From positions 1 to 43,594 of IMG/VR virus record IMGVR_UViG_3300021197_000558: a DNA stretch of 43,594 bases; one strand, written 5' to 3'. The translations under genes were made by a program, and so were the position numbers. Under the pieces are notes generated by a model, which worked only from the letters and a program-made list of their open reading frames with translations, was not told the origin of the DNA and made no database searches. How positions within the stretch are numbered: the stretch's first letter is position 1; the number at the start of each line of letters is the position of its first letter. This document shows, piece after piece, positions 24,557-32,605 of this stretch. Source of the stretch: a virus.

Positions 24557-24567
24557 GAATTCCCAGT

Positions 24568-27168
24568 TTACCAGTCATCATCTGTGTCAAATTCTTCGAT
24601 AACCTCATCAAGTAAGTCACCTCCATACAAATAAAGTCTGTTACCACTTGATTCTTTCTTCTTCAACCCAAGGTTTGCCAAGTCGATATAGAAGTTGTTA
24701 CGACCTTTGGGTTTGATCCCAGAGTTGTCACACCAGCGTTCATATCTTTTGTATACGACTGATGCAATTTCCATCCGATGATCTGGGTCGTTAGTTACCA
24801 CTATGTTTTCTTTGACGAATCTTACAACATTATTAGCTTCGCACAACCATTCATCCTTAGCTGCTAGACAAGAAGGCGGAGGTGAGAAGTGACCTCGGTT
24901 AGCATAGCGTTGATAACCTTCTAACATAAAGTTCAACACGCCTGCTAACTCTTCTTTGTCTTCAAGTATTTTGCGAGCACGATTGGAGTCTGCACTACCA
25001 CTCTTGACAAATTGTCTATTAAATGGAATAACGTTCGCGCGACGTACCGTCCCTTCACTGGTGTCTTTAATCACTGGGAAGAAGTTACAGCACATTATCA
25101 GCGACCCTATATAGTTGAAGCTAAACGTGTCCTTATTCTTAGGGTTAGCAGTCATCTTAGTATTTTCAGCCAGCATTTTAAGACCGCTATCATTGAGGGC
25201 TTTACCAGCCTTTAACTCTTGGATAACGACTGCGAGTTTACCTACTAAGTCAGTAGTGATATGACTGTTACCGTAACCACCACCAGTACCGAGAAGTGAT
25301 TCGTCTGCACTGTATAACGCCTCACCAAGAATACCGTCAATAACCTTAATGATCGTTGACTTACCGTCACCACCTGGACCTCTGAACATCCACCAATTAG
25401 CGTCGGGCTTATATGGTTGAATAATGTACCCCATTACTTCACCGAGGTAACTTATCATTTCATCACGGTCAGGGAACAGGTCGAATATCTCCTCAAGCGT
25501 CTGTAAGAATAACGGACACTTAGCACTAGGATCATAATCTACCTTTAAGCACCGAAGCTGATAGCTGCGATAGTTGTGCGGTTTAAGACTATGAGTACCG
25601 TCTTTGTTAATCCATACCTCACCATTAGAACAATTGATAACAGGTAGATAGTGATCAGTATTAAACAGACGTGACGTGAGTACCGATGAACGCATCCGAA
25701 TACCTTTAACCGCATTCTGGACAAGAGTTACTTCATTAGTCTCTATTTCCATTTTGGTTTTTAAGGTGTCAAGCACACCATAAACAATCTTACCAAGATA
25801 TTCATCAGACATAGGTTTCCAGTGTGTCTTATGGAAAGCCCAGATTTGTCGGTTAGGTTCAGTGATAATATGTTTACCCTTTTTAAACACTGTTTCAATA
25901 GTAGTGTTAGAAAGGATTTCTGTTACCGAGTCAAGTATTTTAGCGTCCAAGGCTTTCAGGCGTTTGTTAATAGCAGCCTGTGACATTACCTTAGCATTAG
26001 TAAGGATTTCCTGAGCCTCAATACTTTCCTCTAACGATGCCGCCTTAATCAGCCGGATACACTTCATCTTTTCTTCCATAGGTGAAGTCTTAGACAGTTC
26101 GTTAGCTGCTTGTATTGCTGCACCTTCAACACCGCCTTTATCCTTAGGAACCTCCATGATATCCGCTATTTCAATTTCACTCGCGGCTTGTTTGGCTTCC
26201 TTGAGCATCTTGGCTTCTTCACTATCTTCCTCATCCATTTCTGAGAAATCAGTTTGTGTGCCGAACTCAAGTATTGCCCGAGCATCAGCCATGTCCTCAC
26301 CGTGTTGTTTAAGCTCACGGATAAGCGATGCAGCGGTACGAGTAACTTCCTTACTGTCATCTAGCGATTCCCAGCGATTACGGATCTTGTTTTCATCACC
26401 TTCAAACTGAGTATCAGACAACGACCAATCCAGAAACTCTTCAATACCATCACCAGCGGTAGCATGATGAGCAGCCATCATAATCGGCTCCCATGTATCA
26501 TTGCTATCGTAGTCGTTGATATCAAGTTTACTAAGGATTACATCGTAAAGCTGAGTTCCGTTAAACGCTCCGTAACCCGACTGATAATCTTTATCGGCCA
26601 GTTTGTCACGTTTAATAAGGAATAGGAGTTCTTCCGGTACTACAGGGCGAGGCGCTTCGTTTTCCCATACATAATAATCACCGTCAGGGTGCTTACTACC
26701 AGCGGCGACAACATAACCACCTTTCTTTTTAAAGTCAACACCAGGAAGGTTATCAACACATTTACGAATCAACTTATAGTCAACGTCATTTGGTAAGGTG
26801 CAATAAATGTGATAACCACCCCCACCAGTACGGACAACAGGTAATTCCCAAATGAGTTCTTCAAAGTCAAAGAAGCCGAACAACTCAGCTATCAGTGCTT
26901 CTGAATCAATAGTGTCTGAATAGTTACGAGGGTCAAGATCAACGATAAGTTCTTGTTCACCTATACGATAGCCTATGTTATACCCATTATCTATCCAGTG
27001 TTTTAACTGCTTAGCGTCTTGCTTATATTGCTTGGTGTTCCAATCATTGTGGATAGGCGTCTTACCACGTTGATCACCCTTAATCATCTTATTCCAAGTG
27101 TGAAGCGGTATAAGCTCACCCTGGATATTATCAGTATAGTGTTTTAGTTGTTTTGAGTTGTAGTTCAT
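24568..27168 (-). CDS. PrimPol-SF3 primase/helicase fusion
   Basis: 866 residues. Residues 30-185 are an archaeo-eukaryotic (bifunctional primase/polymerase) domain: DLD at 77-79, GGGGYH with H120, and VDFKKKGGYVVAAGSKHPDG. Residues 220-290 (WEPIMMAAHHATAGDGIEEF) look like a PriCT module. The C-terminal half is a D5/P4-type SF3 helicase: Walker A GPGGDGKST (597-605), Walker B KLAVVIQEL, and a sensor/arginine-finger region SLIMCCNFFPVIKD plus TVRRANVIPF. One protein thus can melt and prime the origin beside it. The start at 27168 has a GGAGG site. An acidic linker (MDEEDSEEAK) joins the halves. Confidence 0.92.
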   Translation of the reverse strand: MNYNSKQLKHYTDNIQGELIPLHTWNKMIKGDQRGKTPIHNDWNTKQYKQDAKQLKHWIDNGYNIGYRIGEQELIVDLDPRNYSDTIDSEALIAELFGFFDFEELIWELPVVRTGGGGYHIYCTLPNDVDYKLIRKCVDNLPGVDFKKKGGYVVAAGSKHPDGDYYVWENEAPRPVVPEELLFLIKRDKLADKDYQSGYGAFNGTQLYDVILSKLDINDYDSNDTWEPIMMAAHHATAGDGIEEFLDWSLSDTQFEGDENKIRNRWESLDDSKEVTRTAASLIRELKQHGEDMADARAILEFGTQTDFSEMDEEDSEEAKMLKEAKQAASEIEIADIMEVPKDKGGVEGAAIQAANELSKTSPMEEKMKCIRLIKAASLEESIEAQEILTNAKVMSQAAINKRLKALDAKILDSVTEILSNTTIETVFKKGKHIITEPNRQIWAFHKTHWKPMSDEYLGKIVYGVLDTLKTKMEIETNEVTLVQNAVKGIRMRSSVLTSRLFNTDHYLPVINCSNGEVWINKDGTHSLKPHNYRSYQLRCLKVDYDPSAKCPLFLQTLEEIFDLFPDRDEMISYLGEVMGYIIQPYKPDANWWMFRGPGGDGKSTIIKVIDGILGEALYSADESLLGTGGGYGNSHITTDLVGKLAVVIQELKAGKALNDSGLKMLAENTKMTANPKNKDTFSFNYIGSLIMCCNFFPVIKDTSEGTVRRANVIPFNRQFVKSGSADSNRARKILEDKEELAGVLNFMLEGYQRYANRGHFSPPPSCLAAKDEWLCEANNVVRFVKENIVVTNDPDHRMEIASVVYKRYERWCDNSGIKPKGRNNFYIDLANLGLKKKESSGNRLYLYGGDLLDEVIEEFDTDDDW

Positions 27169-27179
27169 CCGAACCTCCG

Positions 27180-27413
27180 TTACAGGTCAGGACGAAGACG
27201 TGATACCGGAAACTCTTTAAATAGAGCCGGATGCCTCGCTACAAGGTTCGCACCGTCTTTACTAATTAGCCCTCTATCCACCCAACTATTAATAGTAGGT
27301 AGTGGTTTGCTAAGCATCTTTGCTAAGTGGGTTCGCCCACCAGCGTATTCTATAAGCTCTTCTAAAGCCGCTTTACGCATGGCTTTGAGCTGGTCTAACG
27401 TATATGGGAACAT
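27180..27413 (-). CDS. Small HTH DNA-binding regulator
   Basis: 77 residues. The HTH is AGGRTHLAKMLSKPLPTINSW (residues 24-44), with a preceding helix (LDQLKAMRKAALEELIEY) and a following wing-like part; the layout is that of Cro/YdaS-type proteins. It has a near-perfect AAAGGAGG site. It is first in the leftward arm and faces the divergent control region, so it probably represses or switches both promoters there; see the repeated TTTAGGGGTTG-like sites. No partner gene for lysogeny is present. Confidence 0.8.
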   Translation of the reverse strand: MFPYTLDQLKAMRKAALEELIEYAGGRTHLAKMLSKPLPTINSWVDRGLISKDGANLVARHPALFKEFPVSRLRPDL

Positions 27414-27439
27414 AAGGCCTCCTTTAATTGGTGAGTGTC

Positions 27440-27468
27440 AGTATGCGTTATGTTTTAGGGGTTGTAAA
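27440..27468 (-). promoter_or_regulatory. Leftward promoter at the divergent point
   Basis: On the minus strand TTTACA (27468..27463), 17-bp spacer, CATACT (27445..27440), reading into the HTH gene. Confidence 0.75.
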
Positions 27469-27534
27469 GTACATTATTCTAAAAAGGCTATTTAGGAAAT
27501 GCAGATTTAAGGGTTGCATTCCATTTAGGGATTA
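27454..27534. promoter_or_regulatory. Three repeated operator-like sites in the divergent region
   Basis: TTTAGGGGTTG (27454-27464), TTTAAGGGTTG (27506-27516) and TTTAGGGATTA (27524-27534) are in the same orientation. The first overlaps the leftward promoter, the second the -35 box and the third the spacer of the rightward promoter. The neighbouring HTH protein is the natural candidate to bind them. Confidence 0.55.
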
Positions 27535-27542
27535 GCTATAGT
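27514..27542 (+). promoter_or_regulatory. Rightward promoter at the divergent point
   Basis: TTGCAT (27514-27519), 17-bp spacer, TATAGT (27537-27542), followed by a leader with AAGGAG before the start at 27606. Confidence 0.8.
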
Positions 27543-27605
27543 GACATCACTGGCATCAAACAGTAAGCCAGTTAAACAGATAACCAACCTATTAAGGAGT
27601 CAGTA

Positions 27606-28238
27606 ATGACCAATCAAGTAACTTATGCAATTGACCTAACACCTGAGAACGCAGAGAAGATTGACCAAGTCAATCGTATCTTATTGGGTGATAGCTATAC
27701 TGCTGAAACCCCTAAGCAACCAGCTAAACAGGGTAAGTCAACAACAGCCGTTGATGACCAAAACGCACCAGACCCTGAAACTAATAAAGCAGCATCAAGC
27801 CTAACCCTGGATCAGGTCAAACGCGCTGCTAAGAAGGCTAAGTCGACACATGATGAAGCCTTTGCTAATAGCGTCCTGGATAGCTTCGGTGTTAAAGCAG
27901 GCGCAAGTCTTGGTCGCCGTATGTCCGCTATTGACGAGTCTGACTATCAGGCAATCGTTGACGCTTGGGTAGCAGGTCCACAAACAGAAGCCACAAGTGA
28001 TGAACTAGAAGACGATCTAGACGACGGTTTAGGTGATGATGACCTTGATGACGGCTTAGGCGATGATGAGTCTGAAGTAACGGCTGAGGCTGTTAAGACT
28101 GCTCTTAAAGCCTATGCTAAAGAAGTCGGCCGTGACGAAGCTAAAGAAATCATGACTAAGAACGGTGCAGCCGCATTGAGCAAAGTTGACGACTGTACTC
28201 CGGATCAGTTGAAAGCTATGTTTGCCGCATTGGTTTAA
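27606..28238 (+). CDS. Acidic hypothetical protein with two related helical domains
   Basis: 210 residues. Two domains share a pattern: residues 68-125 (LTLDQVKRAAKKAKSTHDEA, then NSVLDSFGVKAGASLGRRMS) and residues 158-210 (VTAEAVKTALKAYAKEVGRD, then IMTKNGAAALSKVDDCTPDQ). Both follow V-x-x-A-x-x-x-A near the start and a FG/NGA turn before a short helix. A nearly all-acidic linker made of a 9-residue tandem repeat (DDLDDGLGD twice, 28011-28064) joins them. It is the first gene of the rightward arm with an AAGGAG site, so it is likely abundant early. Function unknown. Confidence 0.75.
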   Translation: MTNQVTYAIDLTPENAEKIDQVNRILLGDSYTAETPKQPAKQGKSTTAVDDQNAPDPETNKAASSLTLDQVKRAAKKAKSTHDEAFANSVLDSFGVKAGASLGRRMSAIDESDYQAIVDAWVAGPQTEATSDELEDDLDDGLGDDDLDDGLGDDESEVTAEAVKTALKAYAKEVGRDEAKEIMTKNGAAALSKVDDCTPDQLKAMFAALV

Positions 28239-28245
28239 CATTACC

Positions 28246-28273
28246 AACCCTGACAGCTTCGGTTGTTAGGGTT
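28246..28273 (+). terminator. Terminator after the first rightward gene
   Basis: A 12-bp stem (28246-28257 with 28262-28273, two G-U pairs) closes on UUCG. It is followed only by ATTTC, so termination may be partial. An overlapping second inverted repeat, TATTTCACAA/TTGTGAAATA (28273-28282 and 28306-28315), lies next to it. Confidence 0.65.
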
Positions 28274-28299
28274 ATTTCACAAGCGTAGCGATTTAGTCC

Positions 28300-28328
28300 T
28301 TGCTTTTGTGAAATAGCTAGGTAATAAT
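28300..28328 (+). promoter_or_regulatory. Rightward promoter of the GAGTTCAAG type
   Basis: TTGCTT (28300-28305), 17-bp spacer, AATAAT (28323-28328), then GAGTTCAAGCTAAACAG and a leader with AGGAA before 28364. Confidence 0.72.
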
Positions 28329-28363
28329 GAGTTCAAGCTAAACAGTTAAACAGGAAACCAGTT

Positions 28364-29098
28364 ATGTCTAAGTCCAATTCCCGCATTATTGAAAAGATGA
28401 AGAAGCTTCTCGCAATGGCCGAAGGTAAGGCTAACGAGAATGAGGCTATGACAGCCGCTCGTCAACTTCATGCACTACTCGCCAAGCATAATATCTCAAT
28501 GGATGAACTACACGAATCAGGAGATGAGGAAGTAGTTGGTCAAGAAGGTGAGGTGGAACGTGACCGTCCTTGGAAGCGTATGGTGGCAATGTATGTCGCC
28601 AAGTTATATTTCTGTGAGTTCTACACCAGTCAAATCGGCAGCCGTAAAAGTCAATATATGTTTGTTGGTACTGAAGCTAATAGAACGTTCGCAATACACA
28701 TCTTCAAGATGGTAGTTAAGGTTATTGAACGTGAGTCACGTGCTGAAAGCCGTAAGATATACGGTAAGAACAATTCCAGTTTCGTACGTTCATTCTGGGC
28801 TGGTGCTAAAGACCGTATTATTGAACGCTGTAAAGAGTTGATGGAATCAGCTAAAGAAGGTACTCTTGAGGATGAGGAAGGTAATACTCTTCCAGCACTG
28901 CTTTCAACTTATGAACGTAACCAATTACAAGTAGAAGGCTGGATTGATGAAAACTTAAAGTTGAAAACCAAGTCAGCAAGAACTCGTTCCAATAACCCTC
29001 TAGGTAGAAGTAAAGGTCGTGAGGCTGGTGGTCGCGTACAGCTTTCTAGAGCTATCCATAGTAATAGTTCACCTAAGTTAATAGGCAATGGAGGGTAA
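28364..29098 (+). CDS. DUF2786 domain protein
   Basis: 244 residues. The N-terminus (KMKKLLAMAEGKANENEAMT, then AARQLHALLAKHNISMDELH) is the DUF2786 (PF10979) signature, a small helical domain common in phage early genes. The middle (VAMYVAKLYFCEFYTSQIGS, then YMFVGTEANRTFAIHIFKMV) is the fold that usually follows it, and the Arg-rich end (NNPLGRSKGREAGGRVQLSR) may bind nucleic acid. Biochemical role unknown. Its stop lies inside the ribosome binding region of the next gene. Confidence 0.82.
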   Translation: MSKSNSRIIEKMKKLLAMAEGKANENEAMTAARQLHALLAKHNISMDELHESGDEEVVGQEGEVERDRPWKRMVAMYVAKLYFCEFYTSQIGSRKSQYMFVGTEANRTFAIHIFKMVVKVIERESRAESRKIYGKNNSSFVRSFWAGAKDRIIERCKELMESAKEGTLEDEEGNTLPALLSTYERNQLQVEGWIDENLKLKTKSARTRSNNPLGRSKGREAGGRVQLSRAIHSNSSPKLIGNGG

Positions 29099-29099
29099 T

Positions 29100-29423
29100 A
29101 TGTTTGAATCAAATATGTCCCAGCAAGATTGGGATAACTATTTAGCTGAGTGGAGGGAGTCTTTCAATTCTACCACTCAACCTAAAGAGCCAACTCCTAA
29201 ACAGTCCAGAGAACCTATTGCTTCCGGTAAGGATTCTAAAGTCTACAGCTATATCCGTAAGGTTAGAAGTACAGCTAAGGCGACATTCTTTCTAACCGAA
29301 GACGGTATAGCTGGTAACTTTGGATTCTGGTGTCCTAAAGCGGCGATTCTACAAACTAAGAAAAATGAGGTAGAAATTGCTAAATGGTGTAAACTGAAAT
29401 TTATTGAATATGTGGAGTATTAA
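29100..29423 (+). CDS. Hypothetical protein
   Basis: 107 residues from the ATG at 29100, chosen because GGAGG sits 5-6 nt before it; an in-frame ATG at 29088 is also possible. N-terminus MFESNMSQQDWDNYLAEWRE, a Pro-rich linker (TQPKEPTPKQSREP), and a C-terminal beta/helix portion (STAKATFFLTEDGIAGNFGF, then WCKLKFIEYVEY) that resembles small phage proteins without assigned role. It follows the DUF2786 gene by one base and precedes the DUF2800 gene by two. Confidence 0.65.
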   Translation: MFESNMSQQDWDNYLAEWRESFNSTTQPKEPTPKQSREPIASGKDSKVYSYIRKVRSTAKATFFLTEDGIAGNFGFWCPKAAILQTKKNEVEIAKWCKLKFIEYVEY

Positions 29424-29425
29424 AG

Positions 29426-30679
29426 ATGGCCGATTTGGTTGAAGAAAAAGCACACGCACGACTATCACCTTCAGGTGCGAAACGCTGGATGACTTGTCCA
29501 GGTTCTATTCAGTTAGCTGAAAAGCTAAATATTAAAGACAAGACTTCTAAGTATGCCGCTGAAGGTACTGTTGCTCATGAAGTTCATGAATTATGTCTAG
29601 TTAAAAATCAACAGGCGAAAGAGTATCTAGGTCGCGTTATTGAGGCTGACGGTATGAAGTTCAAGGTCAATCAGAACATGGTTGATGCTGTTCAATTAAG
29701 CCTGGATTATATCCATGAGCGAATTGAAATGGCTGAGATAATGGGTCAACGTGTAGAAATACAGGTTGAAGTCAGAGCTTCTCTTGAGTATCTGGGAATT
29801 CCAGGGTTAGATGGTGGTACTTCTGATGTCATCTTATTGTTCTGGGAAGGTGATCAGTTAGTTGAAGTTGAAGTGTTTGATTACAAACATGGAGCAGGAG
29901 TACCCGTTGATGCTAAGGATAATCCTCAAGCTATGTCTTACGGATTAGGTATTGCGGCAGAATACAATCTTAAAGGTGAAATACCTGTTAAGATTACAAT
30001 ATCTCAACCTAGAGCTTTTCACCCAGAAGGGTTGATTCGTAGTTGGGATACTAAGGCTCAAGAACTTATTACTTGGCAAGATGAAGAGCTTGTACCAGCC
30101 GCCAAAGCAACTCAAGATCCTGATGCTCCCTTAGTACCTAGTGACAGTGGTTGCCGCTTCTGTAAAGCCGCTGGAGACTGTCCAAAGTTGTTTGAGCGTA
30201 CTCAGGAAGTAGCTATGATGGACTTTGATGACCCAGAGCCACAACTGCCTGATGTCTTAAAACTATCGGCTGATCAAAAGCGATTCGTTATGGATCATGC
30301 GGCTATGTTACGTTCATTTATTGTAGCGGTTGAAGACCAAGTTAAATCAGAAGTTGATCACGGGAGTAAGGAATACGAAGGTCATTATAAGCTTGTACGG
30401 AAGACTACTCGTCGTAAGTTTATGGAGGATGCTACGGACGAACTTGTATCTCCACTATTTGATCATTTAGAACACGAAGATATTTATGAAGAAAAGTCAC
30501 GTTCCATGACTGAAATTGAACGTCGTCTTAAGAAAGCCGTTGGAACTAAAATGGCGAAAGAAATTATGGCTGACATTACCACTAAGCCCGAAGGGGAACT
30601 GGTAATAGCACCAACTACTGACAAGCGTAAAGCTGTAGAACCTACTATTGTCAGTGACTTTACAGGCTTAGAAAATTAA
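29426..30679 (+). CDS. DUF2800 Cas4/RecB-like PD-(D/E)XK nuclease
   Basis: 417 residues. LSPSGAKRWMTCPGSIQLAE at the N-terminus and the motif AAEGTVAHEVHELCL are the usual start of DUF2800/Cas4-like nucleases. Active-site pattern: GLDGGTSDVILL (Asp), then VEVFDYKHGAG (Asp...Lys), and QAMSYGLG. A terminal cysteine cluster (CRFCKAAGDCP), with an earlier Cys in WMTCPGS, suggests an iron-sulfur site. Next to the ssDNA-binding gene, it is the likely recombination/end-processing exonuclease, though the usual annealing partner is not evident. Confidence 0.87.
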   Translation: MADLVEEKAHARLSPSGAKRWMTCPGSIQLAEKLNIKDKTSKYAAEGTVAHEVHELCLVKNQQAKEYLGRVIEADGMKFKVNQNMVDAVQLSLDYIHERIEMAEIMGQRVEIQVEVRASLEYLGIPGLDGGTSDVILLFWEGDQLVEVEVFDYKHGAGVPVDAKDNPQAMSYGLGIAAEYNLKGEIPVKITISQPRAFHPEGLIRSWDTKAQELITWQDEELVPAAKATQDPDAPLVPSDSGCRFCKAAGDCPKLFERTQEVAMMDFDDPEPQLPDVLKLSADQKRFVMDHAAMLRSFIVAVEDQVKSEVDHGSKEYEGHYKLVRKTTRRKFMEDATDELVSPLFDHLEHEDIYEEKSRSMTEIERRLKKAVGTKMAKEIMADITTKPEGELVIAPTTDKRKAVEPTIVSDFTGLEN

Positions 30680-30687
30680 GCCATAAT
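30659..30687 (+). promoter_or_regulatory. Rightward promoter before the ssDNA-binding gene
   Basis: TTTACA (30659-30664), 17-bp spacer, CATAAT (30682-30687). It overlaps the end of the DUF2800 gene. Confidence 0.72.
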
Positions 30688-30740
30688 AACCACGACCAAC
30701 AGGTCAATCAAGTTAAACACAAAACAGAGGAAACAGTCTA

Positions 30741-31289
30741 ATGGCTAAAGTAATCATTCAAAACGTTCGTTGTTCTTATGTATTCGTAACCGAGCCTCGC
30801 AAGGGCGAAAACGGTGAAGATGGTAAGTATTCCCTTCAGGTCATTCTACCGAAAGACCACGCACAAGTCAAAAAGGTCAAAGCAGCTATTAAAGCCGCTG
30901 CTGAAGAAAAGTTTGGCTCCAATGTTAAGATGGGTATGCTGAAGCTTCCGCTCCGTGATGGTGATGAAGAACGCGAAGGTGAAGAATACGAGGGTTGTTA
31001 CTTCCTAAATGCGAACTCTGCTCGCAAACCTGGAATCGTAAATCGTAACAACGAACCTGCTGACCAGGATGATTTGGAAGAGTATTGTTATTCCGGTGCA
31101 TATTTCCACGCATCTGTCAACTTTTACGCCTACAACTTTGAAGGTAAGAAAGGCGTCGCAGTTGGTTTGAACAATGTCATGCTTCGTAAGAAAGGTGAAC
31201 GTCTTGATGGTGCAGTTGCCGCCACAAGTGAGTTCTCTGATTTTGCAGATGGGGATGACGAAACTGACAACGGTGATGACGACTGGTAA
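30741..31289 (+). CDS. Single-stranded DNA-binding protein, Enc34 family (DUF2815)
   Basis: 182 residues. NVRCSYVFVTEPRKGENGED, then YSLQVILPKDHAQVKKVKAA and AIKAAAEEKFGSNVKMGMLK, with YCYSGAYFHASVNFYAYNFE and VAVGLNNVMLRKKGERLDG, match PF10991, whose OB-fold member is Enc34. The C-terminus is acidic (DDETDNGDDDW), as in other ssDNA-binding proteins that recruit partners. It has its own promoter and terminator and is probably made in high amounts. It protects ssDNA in replication and recombination. Confidence 0.9.
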   Translation: MAKVIIQNVRCSYVFVTEPRKGENGEDGKYSLQVILPKDHAQVKKVKAAIKAAAEEKFGSNVKMGMLKLPLRDGDEEREGEEYEGCYFLNANSARKPGIVNRNNEPADQDDLEEYCYSGAYFHASVNFYAYNFEGKKGVAVGLNNVMLRKKGERLDGAVAATSEFSDFADGDDETDNGDDDW

Positions 31290-31300
31290 ACAGTTGAGGG

Positions 31301-31328
31301 GAGGGGCTTCGGCTCCTCTTTCTTTATT
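31301..31328 (+). terminator. Rho-independent terminator after the ssDNA-binding gene
   Basis: GAGGGGC (31301-31307) and GCTCCTC (31312-31318) form a 7-bp stem with UUCG loop, followed by TTTCTTTATT. Confidence 0.88.
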
Positions 31329-31541
31329 ATGAATAATGACAATCAAATGTGGACTTGGACTTTAGATATGTGTATTGCCGCATATATGCACCGCGACCCA
31401 GATACTCAGGTTCGTAGAATGGCAAAACGCTATAAGAAACTAACAAACAATAAGACCACACAACGGACGCTTAAAACCATTATAAAAAGTTCAAGGCCGT
31501 CCTTAGTGGTTAAGGTAGCCTATGATGAACTCACCACTTAA
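31329..31541 (+). CDS. Small basic hypothetical protein
   Basis: 70 residues: MNNDNQMWTWTLDMCIAAYM, then HRDPDTQVRRMAKRYKKLTN, NKTTQRTLKTIIKSSRPSL. Basic and helical with repeated Lys/Arg, so nucleic acid binding is possible. The ATG follows the terminator directly and has no clear ribosome binding site, so it would be translated poorly or from a different start. It overlaps the next gene by 20 bp. Confidence 0.5.
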   Translation: MNNDNQMWTWTLDMCIAAYMHRDPDTQVRRMAKRYKKLTNNKTTQRTLKTIIKSSRPSLVVKVAYDELTT

Positions 31542-31857
31542 CCAACTTCCACAAGCCGGAACCAATGGTTTAAGACCTAGCGATATAAGCCCGTATAAAC
31601 ACCGTTCCCCCTCTGCTAAGCGACAAGCCCGTGACAAGGCTGTAAGCGTCCTACAGCGGCTAGTATTAGGCCGTACCGAAACCTCCATATTACCGCCTCA
31701 CCTAATAACCGAACTTTGGCACAACACACCTAATAATGGACTAAAAACATCCAAATTAGTGCTCTGGGACGCCTTTGATGGCGGTACTAACTTCAGGTTA
31801 GAAGAAAAGTCCCGAATTAGTCAAGAAAGTGCTTGCAGGCTCATCCATGATGAGTAA
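31522..31857 (+). CDS. Hypothetical protein
   Basis: 111 residues: SDISPYKHRSPSAKRQARDK and AVSVLQRLVLGRTETSILPP, then HLITELWHNTPNNGL and DAFDGGTNFRLEEKSRISQE. Basic N-terminus, mixed C-terminus. An AAGGT site lies before the two ATGs. No family recognised. The promoter at 31833-31861 overlaps its last codons, which suggests a separate unit begins after it. Confidence 0.58.
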   Translation: MMNSPLNQLPQAGTNGLRPSDISPYKHRSPSAKRQARDKAVSVLQRLVLGRTETSILPPHLITELWHNTPNNGLKTSKLVLWDAFDGGTNFRLEEKSRISQESACRLIHDE

Positions 31858-31861
31858 TAAT
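31833..31861 (+). promoter_or_regulatory. Rightward promoter of the GAGTTCAAG type
   Basis: TTGCAG (31833-31838), 17-bp spacer, AATAAT (31856-31861), then GAGTTCAAG. The -10 region and leader match those at 28.3 kb over TAATAATGAGTTCAAG. Confidence 0.75.
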
Positions 31862-31928
31862 GAGTTCAAGGTTAAGCAATACCGCTTAGCCCCTAAAACA
31901 GCTAAACAGTTAAAACAGGAAAACAGTC

Positions 31929-32558
31929 ATGAATACTAATCTTACTATCCGCACCGAAGCCCAAATCACTGAGCTTAAACTGTCTGAAATTACCGCTATC
32001 AACAATGAGTTCGCAGTTGCTAACGGTACTAAAGAAACCAAGCGTTTCGGCACTAAGCCAGCGGCTATCAAAAAGTGTCTAGCAAATCAGGCGGCTTATG
32101 TTGAACAGCGCGACCAATACCTAGCAGACAATAAAGATCCAGTTGAAGACTTTATCGAACAAGGCGGTGAGGTTACACAATGTCCTCCGCAAAAGAACCC
32201 TAAGCAAAAAGCACCGACTTCTAAAAGTGCCTTGTTATCTACTAAGGGTTCCAAAGCCAGCGGCGAACGCAAGCCAGCCAATTCCTTCTCAATGAATATC
32301 GGTGGTTCACGTATTGTATATGACATCCCGACTACTTTGGTGTCAGTTGTTAAAACTACCGATAAAACTGAATCAATGGTAGGTATGCTCATCCAGGCAA
32401 TTGAAGCCAGTTTGGAACCGACAGTTGAAGAAGTGGCCGAGCATGTTGTCACCAACTATAAGCGTCCTAAAAGTGCTAAAGAAGTTGACCGCTCGTTCGT
32501 AATCCGCAAGATTAAACGTGCTGTTCAAAAAGGCTTCTTAAAATTAGAAACTGCTTAA
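31929..32558 (+). CDS. Putative DNA-binding protein with C-terminal winged helix
   Basis: 209 residues. N-terminal domain (residues 12-55, ELKLSEITAINNEFAVANGT, KETKRFGTKPAAIKKCLANQ) has the L-x-x-x-x-A-I-x-N-x-F/KRF pattern of phage nucleoid-type proteins. A Lys/Ser/Pro linker follows, and residues 148-207 (SMVGMLIQAIEASLEPTVEE, VAEHVVTNYKRPKSAKEVDR, IRKIKRAVQKGFLKLE) look like a winged helix. It shares this plan with the next gene. A regulator or chromosome-organising role is possible. Confidence 0.68.
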   Translation: MNTNLTIRTEAQITELKLSEITAINNEFAVANGTKETKRFGTKPAAIKKCLANQAAYVEQRDQYLADNKDPVEDFIEQGGEVTQCPPQKNPKQKAPTSKSALLSTKGSKASGERKPANSFSMNIGGSRIVYDIPTTLVSVVKTTDKTESMVGMLIQAIEASLEPTVEEVAEHVVTNYKRPKSAKEVDRSFVIRKIKRAVQKGFLKLETA

Positions 32559-32566
32559 TTTACAAT

Positions 32567-32596
32567 AGGCTCTGGGAAACTGGAGCCTTAATTTTG
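32567..32596 (+). terminator. Terminator with GAAA loop
   Basis: AGGCTCTGG (32567-32575) and CTGGAGCCT (32580-32588) pair over 9 bp with two G-U pairs and a GAAA tetraloop; TAATTTT follows. It ends the message of the winged-helix gene. Confidence 0.78.
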
Positions 32597-32605
32597 GAGA
32601 TTATT

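Larger units (their letters stand above)
24256..24567. other. Gene-free 312-bp region; candidate replication origin
   Basis: This AT-rich gap between the primase/helicase gene and the exonuclease gene holds no plausible ORF. It contains five copies of GTTAGTTT: a direct tandem pair at 24269-24284, single copies at 24345-24352 and 24446-24453, and one in reverse at 24548-24555. The last two are part of an 18-bp perfect dyad around a 74-bp AT-rich centre. Iterons, an AT-rich unwinding-like segment and adjacency to a PrimPol-SF3 protein are the usual signs of an origin. No origin function is proven. Confidence 0.6.
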
